In this document: one piece after another, positions 57,734-64,000 of the stretch
Numbering within the stretch: the first letter of the stretch is position 1
How the letters are laid out: each line of letters begins with the position of its first letter
Assembly: GCA_020080175.1 (NCBI GenBank)
Contig: JAGHQL010000061.1
Location: 1 to 64,000 of the forward strand
Origin: Glutinoglossum americanum
Taxonomy: Eukaryota; Ascomycota; Geoglossomycetes; Geoglossales; Geoglossaceae
DNA length: 64,000 nucleotides
Reading direction: 5' to 3'
Made by a program: the position numbers and the translations under genes
The notes under the pieces: generated by a model
Database searches by the model: none
Told to the model about the DNA's origin: nothing
What the model saw: only the letters and a program-made list of their open reading frames with translations

Positions 57734-59576
57734 TTAAGACTTTGCTTCATCGACCGCGCCATCGCTACTCTCAGCCTTCTCGGTTTGCCTTGCACCGGCG
57801 GTAACGGGATCGTAATTTGCCGTGCCTGGAACCTCACCGGCAAGCTCCTCTAGGGTCTTGCGAGCGGTCTCAGGGATGAGAAGCGTGGTGAGGATACCGC
57901 AGAACATGAAGAGAGCGAAAATCTGCATGATGTGGTTGATCCATGGGTTACAGGCGTTGCCGACGCAGTCTTTCTTGGCACCCTTAACCTTGAGCGGCCC
58001 AAACACGACCTGCGCGACAATTGCGCCGATCTTGCCGGACCCTGCGGAGATACCGTGGGAAGTTGAACGGTAGCGGGTGGGGAAGCATTCCCCAGGAACG
58101 ATGAAGGTGGTAGCGTTGGGTCCTTGTTGTGCAGCGTTAGTAGATGCCCTAGATTACTCTGTTAGGGGGAGGTAGCCAATCCTGAACACATACCGAAGTT
58201 GAAGAAGAACTGGCAAAGCACATAAAGAGCGAGAAGTGCGTGGCTCGAGAGCTTGTGGTATGCAAAGCCAATGATGATGAAGAGAATGGTGAGGAGGATG
58301 AAACCCATAAGCTGAATGGGTTTACGGCCAACAGTATCGCAAGTGGCAACGGTCACCCAGTAGCCCGGGATGGCACCAGCACACACGATGATCAAGTTAC
58401 CAACAGCAGTGTTGTACAGGATTTCGTAGACGTTTTTGCCACCAGCATAACCAATCGCCTGCAGAATGATGGAGTTGTTGAGACCGAGGCCGTAGAAAGC
58501 CACATCCAAGAAAAACCAAGAACCAGCTGTTCCAAGCAAAACCTTGCCGTTCTTCCACTGCTTGTAGTGTGCCCAGAAGTCAGCCCAACTGGCTTTAGGG
58601 ATTTCAAGCGAGGCGGAAGTTTCTTGGAGCGCCTGCACACGGCGGACCTCGTCGGGGCGGCCCTCAGCCACTCCGTGCATGTATGCGTTGACATCTGAGC
58701 CAGCCTTTTCCACATCACGAGCCACATCAAAGGTATATCGGGGAGTTTCGGGGATGGTGAGACGGAAGTACAATGCAATACATCCTGGGACAGCACCAAA
58801 ACCAATAACAACGCGCCACATCTTATCCACGGCAAGGTTACAGACTCCGCCGCACTTAGCAGCTGTGGAGGCTGACTTGAGGGAGTTCTTGAACCCGGCC
58901 GTGACGATAAGTGCTATCATAGCAGCAGCGAATTGGCCAATACCCTGCATGGCGAACACGGCACCCATCATGGCTCCTCTCCATTTCGTGGTGGCGAATC
59001 TATCGGATCTTAGTGACATGATCTGTGGTAAGGGATGCGCCGGTTGACTTACTCGGAGGTGATGATAGCAGATAGGGGGTAGTCGCCACCAATCCCAATA
59101 CCCATAATCACACGCCAGAAGATGACGAGACCGACAATAGAAATCGAGGGGGAAGGGGAGGAGAGAGATTGGGCCAACGTAGCAAAGATTATGATCATCA
59201 GTTCGAGACCATACATCCTCTTACGACCGACAATGTCTGCCAGCCAACCGAAACCCACTTGGCCAATCACAGTACCACCAGAAGTAGCCACCTTGATCGC
59301 CGTGTCCGAGTTGTTGGGAATCTTGCCCTTGTTTGACTTTTGCCAGAAGGCCAGACCCAACATCTGGGTCACCAAATTGATTGCAAAGATGTCGTATGCG
59401 TCAGTAAAGAAACCTACTCCGGCCACGACCACAGCGCGGACGTGATACCAGCCAAACGGTGCCTTGTCGATTTCCTTGAGAGCGAGGCGACGGCGCTCAT
59501 TAGGGTCCACGATGTGGGCAAAGTCATTGTGGAAGTTGTGGAACGCGGCGTTCCCGCCCGAAGTTTTCGCAGCCAT
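57734..59576 (-). CDS. PHO84: High-affinity inorganic phosphate transporter (Pho84-type)
   Basis: A proton-coupled phosphate importer of the major facilitator superfamily at the plasma membrane. ATG 59576 opens MAAKTSGGNAAFHNFHNDFA, followed by RRLALKEIDKAPFGWYHVRA and the family motif GVGFFTDAYDIFAINLVTQM. Then GQVGFGWLADIVGRKRMYGL, GIGIGGDYPLSAIITSE|FA (intron about 59003-59053), PETPRYTFDVARDVEKAGSD and FFLDVAFYGLGLNNSIILQA appear. The last exon, after a GTATGT...TAATCTAG intron, gives GPNATTFIVPGECFPTRYRS and TSHGISAGSGKIGAI. Twelve hydrophobic segments are evident across the model. The cytosolic tail EVPGTANYDPVTAG ends at 57734. It is intact. Confidence 0.95.
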
Positions 59577-59670
59577 TGTTCACTGCAGGGCAATGGCAAG
59601 GGGAAAGTAAGCTGTCGAGAATCGTCAGCGATAATCAAGCCACCAGTCGGGACACAAATATATGATATGT

Positions 59671-59672
59671 AC

Positions 59673-59712
<40 letters not shown>

Positions 59713-59713
59713 T
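59671..59713. repeat. (TA)n microsatellite
   Basis: 43 bp of AT dinucleotide with one TACAT interruption, about 100-140 bp upstream of the transporter ATG. It may act as a nucleosome-depleted element. Confidence 0.9.
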
Positions 59714-60765
59714 CAAGAAACAGCAGGGGAGTAGAAGGTAACTCATACATAGAGCACAAGGTATGCGGCCTCGTAGAGCGGCCAGAGGATTCGACCGACG
59801 CAAGGCCTCCAATGAACAGGCACGGGAAGGGAGAAGCCACAGAGTGGAGGTAGGTTCGGGTGGTATGTGCGGAGAGGAGCACAGAGTAGAGATAGATTCA
59901 CGGTCAGCAGCAGCACAGAAGCTGGGACGAGACCGGACTTATACCAAAGACAACTGCCTGGCAGTCTGCACGCCAATGTGCATGCATGCAAAGTCTACGG
60001 TTGCGGCGTGGGATGGATGGGATGGATGGGATGACGGTATGTCGCACAGGGAACCGGGAGATCCTTCTATTCCACTTATCACGGCGGGTCAACCAGTCAG
60101 ATACGGCAGATGGATACACGGGGGTATGGTGTGGCGAGAGTGAGCTCTCATCCGGACTCTTGGTAGGACAGCAAGGGTATTGCTGCAAGATCTCCGCAAG
60201 CTAACAACTTCCCCAACAGGAAGCGGGAGGCGATGTTGAACCGGGCATCTAGTGGAGCACCGGAGCTGCAGGCCTCACCTCGCAATTGTTGGTGCCTAGT
60301 CGCTAACCGTAGCGTTCAACATGCCTCGTGCACGGCCGAAGAGCCAAATTCAGATATGGCTCGGCGGTGAAATCATCGGGCCCGTCGAAGCTGCAGTTTT
60401 GTCATCTAGACGCGTTGTATACGGCACGCCAAGGGTCCACCCGGGCCTTGCGTGTATCTACCCAGAAACCCAAGAGAACCAAGAGATCGCCCAGGAATCC
60501 CCAGGTCAAGAGAAGCTTGTTGACGGAAGTTTTGTCCCTCCGTCTCTCGCGCGCGCCCTACTCTGCAGGCCGAGAACGCCAGGCCAGAACCTAGTCCCCA
60601 AGTGCCGCGCAGACGCCACTCGCCACCTCCCTGCGGCCAATTGGCCAGTAGATGACGGCCAACGTGAGGTGGAAATGTCGATGGGAGGAACAGCGATATG
60701 CTCGACTTCACGCTGTCCAACGCTGGTGGAGAAGAGCTGAGGTTGGGACAGCCAATCAGCTGGAG

Positions 60766-60771
60766 CACGTG
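60766..60771. promoter_or_regulatory. CACGTG E-box, possible phosphate-response element
   Basis: CACGTG is the core bound by Pho4/NUC-1 in yeast and Neurospora phosphate starvation genes. It lies about 1.19 kb upstream of the transporter start, farther than usual. A CCAAT pentamer is 14 bp away (60752). One hexamer in 3 kb is near chance expectation. Confidence 0.25.
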
Positions 60772-60871
60772 TAGTTGAGGCACGCTGCTACTGGCCGCTG
60801 CGATACCTCCGAAGATAATTCCTTTTTGGAAGCTCGTCTACCCTAGCGCGTTCCTGGGAGCTCCGGGACAG

Positions 60872-60924
60872 GCTCTGCTGCCCTGGCTCTGCTGCCCTGG
60901 CTCTGCTGCCCTAGCTCTGCCCTA
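60872..60924. repeat. 14-bp tandem repeat
   Basis: Three copies of GCTCTGCTGCCCTG (the third ending in A) are followed by a shortened fourth copy. No gene overlaps it. Confidence 0.9.
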
Positions 60925-62611
60925 GTTTCTCCGATCTACATGCAATTAGCAACAAGCTACTTACCTCTCTCGGGTTATCCCTACATGGTGCTTTCCCTAC
61001 ACAGTGCTCTCCCCCACGCTCGTCGATGAAGTTTTTCTTCTAGTGCGCGTGTTTAATTTTCCAAAGCCCGGTCCAGCCATTCACGGTGCTCCGTTCGAGC
61101 ATCCGCTCCCGCTGTCCGTCTGCAATACCCTTCGCCACCCTAAATTGAATTTGATGTTTTTTGGTGCTCTGGGAAAAGCAGCACGCTATCACTTACCCTC
61201 CCTGTTATGTATCTATGTATTCGTGCCCGCGTGTGGCGGGTGTGCAGATGTACGAGATACGGGATCCGTGGTGGAATGCTTTCTCTTTGGAGGGTACCAA
61301 GTACCAAGCGCCCTTGCCACAACGCGGCCACCTCCCTTGCTCGTTCCACACGAGAAGCACGATTCTGCGATTTCCAACAGCTTCATCTCTCTGAGTTTCT
61401 GTTACCCAACAACCGGGTCGGCAAGTCAACGCCGAACGCGCGACCCCACTCGTTACTCAAAAGTGGATCTCATTCAACGCCCAACGTTTCTTAGGCAACA
61501 GTGGAAAGAGCCTTTCGCTCTCTGCGGAACACGAGTAGCCTCCAGCATCCATGTCACCAGACTTGTCCCGAGAAAATTCCACAGGTGCCACCCCAAGAAA
61601 AAGAAACCTTGTTTGCCTTCCGGACCCGAAAGTGACGATACCATGGGCAAACCAGGAACGCCTCCCAATTGCTCGGGCACTTGACGGCTGCAGGTAACGA
61701 ATCCCAGCCCAGGATGGTCTGGCCCCGCCACCAGCGATCCCCCAGATCACGAAGTACTATTTGTCGATGTTAGCATGTTGTACACAATGCGAGCCCGTTG
61801 GCGGACGACAACCGGCACGCCTTGCTAGCTTGGAGCAATTCAATTTAACGACAAATGTTGCTAAACCCGCGGAAGATCGCCTCTGGAGTACGTACGGAAT
61901 GGAGCGGGACAAATTTATGTGAGCCGTAGCCATTCGGACACGAAAACGTTTGGTGAGGTATTGTCCATGCGCCGCAACTAGGTATCTCATAGACCACATA
62001 AAAGCTTCCGCTAGACGAGTGACCTCCTCGATGGTGAGGACTGAGCCCTATGGAATACCCGTTCACCCCAAAACACCACGAGTGAGGGGTCGGACTTGAA
62101 TAGTAAACGGTAAAATATAAAAAATAATTGAAAACCTGGAACTACCTAAGGGACAATGGCTCTCAAGCGTGTTTAGAGGGTGCGTTCGTACGATCTTTAC
62201 ACCTCCCGGGCGGCATCACCTTGCCCCTTGATGGAGTAACTAAGGAGATAGATTGATGGTATCCAGTGCACGACTGGTGAGCATGAATGGCGGCCACAGC
62301 GCATCTGATACAACTGGAGTTAAATTGCGTTCTACTGGTAACGCCCTGAAGGACTGCTTCTAGTCTTATGTTCAGCATTCCTGCTGTTTACGGCAAGACT
62401 TTGACTTTCCGAGTCCCTTCACTACGGTTCAACAGAGCGCATTCTCTTGCCATGACTGCATCAATCTCTAACACCTGTTTCCGTAGCAATACTATTCATC
62501 CTGTTATCCCTACCGCAACACGCACTTCCTTCAAGTAACGACTATTTAGTATATGACTATAGATTGGGAGAGGAATTCGCTGCCTCCCCTTCAGCAGCGC
62601 TCACGACAACC

Positions 62612-64000
62612 ATGTTCAGAGTCCTGCACCATGATACTTCAAAAACAGATATTCAAGCTCGACCAAGGCCTCCGGAAGACAGCGGAGAGACACTGCCGGG
62701 TGGGGTTCAATCTCCTTCCCTATCTCCGTCCAACCACAACAACAGTCGACATGTCCGTGAGGCCTCGAATCGCTGGTCTTCAGAAGATAACTCGAATGAG
62801 ATTGTCGACACTCTATACAAAGCCCTAAGCTCCACCTCAACTCTCCAATCTGGGAGTGTAGACCGCGCTAAGTCACTACAACCACTATCAGCGGCCGCCA
62901 GATCTGGAGAGAGCTCTAGCGAAGAGGAACCCGATATGAACGAGCGAAGGCTCGACGGCAGCATGCAGCCGCAGTTGGGGGTCTGGGATGTGATTAACCA
63001 AGAAATCCTAGACTCTTTTGGTGTCTATGGCACGAGAGGTCTTCTGGACTGTGAGCAGAATGCTCGCAAGGTTCGTCCCTTGTGTGTTGATTTCTATAAT
63101 TGAGGCGGAAGACGCCCCTTGCGCCGAGACTGACGATGCGTGACACCAGCAATTGGCCGCATCGAGCTCATCCCTTTCGATCTCCTCACGTGGTCCAGGT
63201 GGACTCCGTCCTGAATTGGATAAACAAGAAGCGTTGATCTCTCTAGTGGCCGTTCAGCTTCTCGCAGCTTGTTTTACGCTCCCGCCCGAACCCATTCCAG
63301 GATCCCTCCCCTCTGCATTTTACTACACACGATGGAAGGAATCTTCCTCGTCGGCTCTCCCACCACCTAGCTGCCACCTTCCCGATCCGAGGCTCATCAG
63401 CTGCTTGGGGTTGCACGCCCGCTACAGGCACGCGCCAGCATCTGGCCATCACGCCCGCAATCCGTCCGTAGTTTCATCGTGGCCAGATCTATATAGTGGA
63501 CCATCACGAGAGGAGCTGCTGGCGGATGAGGTTTGCAAACGCCGTAGGCTGCGGCTTCAGGCTGAGAAGCGCGGCAGTGGAGCAATCGCGGCGGCAGACG
63601 AGACCGACTATTCATTCAGCCCCTACCTTGATGACAACGACCCCGTTGAAGGCGGGGCAGCTTCTCCAAAGAAATGCAGGTGCCAACGAAGCTCCTTGCA
63701 GAAACGCACCGGCGGTCACGGTGTCATGGGTTGGTGCGGTCGTTACGCACGTTCCGCATCTTCGCAAAGAGCCACAGAAACCCTTAGAAGCTCGGGATCC
63801 AGCACTTCCACATGCCGGGCCAACGACCACCGTTCAAGATATAGGTACGTCAGCCACTGGTCTCTGCGACCGGTCTTGCGCTCAGAGGCGCACCCCGTAT
63901 TCATCCAGCCTGTCAAGGAACTCGTGATGAAGCGGTGGCGAGCCATCCGCTCGACATTCGTGCCATCATCGGCGGATCGAGGGAGACCTCGCGTGGAGAG
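62612..64000 (+). CDS. Unrecognised conserved-looking protein, cut by the right edge
   Basis: Two exons are visible: 62612-63070 and 63150 to the window end, joined over a GTTCGT...GACACCAG intron (63071-63149, phase 0). ATG 62612 gives MFRVLHHDTSKTDIQARPRP. Other notable stretches are ASNRWSSEDNSNEIVDTLYK, GVWDVINQEILDSFGVYGTR and, in exon 2, LDKQEALISLVAVQLLAACF, HHARNPSVVSSWPDLYSGPS and REELLADEVCKRRRLRLQAE. The second exon stays open for 850 nt to the edge, strong evidence of coding. One moderately hydrophobic helix (ALISLVAVQLLAACFTL) is present; the rest is Ser/Arg-rich. It resembles uncharacterised conserved fungal proteins in my memory, but I cannot name a function. An upstream exon is possible. 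Confidence 0.65.

Larger units (their letters stand above)
59577..62611. other. 3-kb gene-poor region upstream of the phosphate transporter
   Basis: No ORF here resembles a known protein; the longest (about 61004-61684, +) has no ATG at its head and random composition. It contains the (TA)n tract, an imperfect 9-bp GGGATGGAT tandem (60010-60035), a 14-bp tandem repeat and one CACGTG. It must hold the transporter promoter and that of the right-edge gene. Non-coding RNAs cannot be judged from sequence alone. Confidence 0.5.

Noticed and set aside
61004-61684. 226-residue ORF, plus strand
   Set aside because: Does not start with ATG, has no family similarity, and competing ORFs of similar quality lie on the other strand.
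1-64000. Biosynthetic cluster, heterokaryon-incompatibility (NLR) locus or giant Starship-like element
   Set aside because: No synthases, NACHT/HET proteins or DUF3435 tyrosine recombinase were found; the gene set is housekeeping.

Overview
The window is nuclear DNA from a filamentous ascomycete (Pezizomycotina). The genes are dense, on both strands, and broken by many introns of about 45-80 nt with GT...AG ends. The proteins are typical of moulds: UsgS-type membrane protein, Inp1, Amo1 with FG repeats, and a cytochrome-b5 sphingolipid desaturase. I cannot assign a class from sequence alone. No rRNA, convincing tRNA, CRISPR or biosynthetic cluster was seen. Gene models below were built by reading splice sites and comparing exons with remembered protein families; no database search was run.

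Layout. 1-2042 is repeat-rich: LTR-like pieces in opposite orientation and two copies of a terminal-inverted-repeat element carrying GGGTACCCGACCC motifs. Then follow RSA3 (+), a DENN/SPA-domain gene (-), VAC14 (+), ATM1 (-), AIM24 (+), a UsgS-type gene (-), INP1 (+), SRP14 (-), SGD1 (+), LPD1 (+), a Tyr/Gly-rich CaaX-ending ORF (-), a phosphoglucomutase/phosphopentomutase (-), a delta-8 sphingolipid desaturase (+), LDB17/DIP1 (-), a RING protein (+), CUE3/RQT3 (-), HTD2 (-), RPS20 (+), AMO1/NUP42 (-), an ELYS-domain gene (-), SMC4 (+), a mitoferrin (+), a SAP1-like AAA ATPase (+), MRPS17 (-), COG5 (+), a PHO84-type transporter (-) and, after a 3-kb gene-poor gap, an unrecognised gene cut by the right edge.

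These are mostly ordinary housekeeping genes, not one pathway. Loose themes are mitochondria (ATM1, AIM24, LPD1, HTD2, MRS3/4, MRPS17), ribosomes and translation quality control (RSA3, SGD1, RPS20, SRP14, CUE3), nuclear pore and chromosomes (AMO1, ELYS, SMC4) and membrane traffic (VAC14, the DENN gene, COG5, INP1). ATM1 and AIM24 share a 350-bp divergent promoter; SRP14/SGD1 share 154 bp and ELYS/SMC4 share 208 bp.

The points most worth a second look are two consecutive micro-exons (19 and 10 nt) in the catalytic loop of the phosphoglucomutase, a Tyr/Gly/His-rich small protein ending in a CaaX box, several stop-free introns of length 3n, a GC-AG intron in the SAP1-like gene, and apparent frame breaks in HTD2 and in the DENN gene. 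I found no convincing new multi-gene system.
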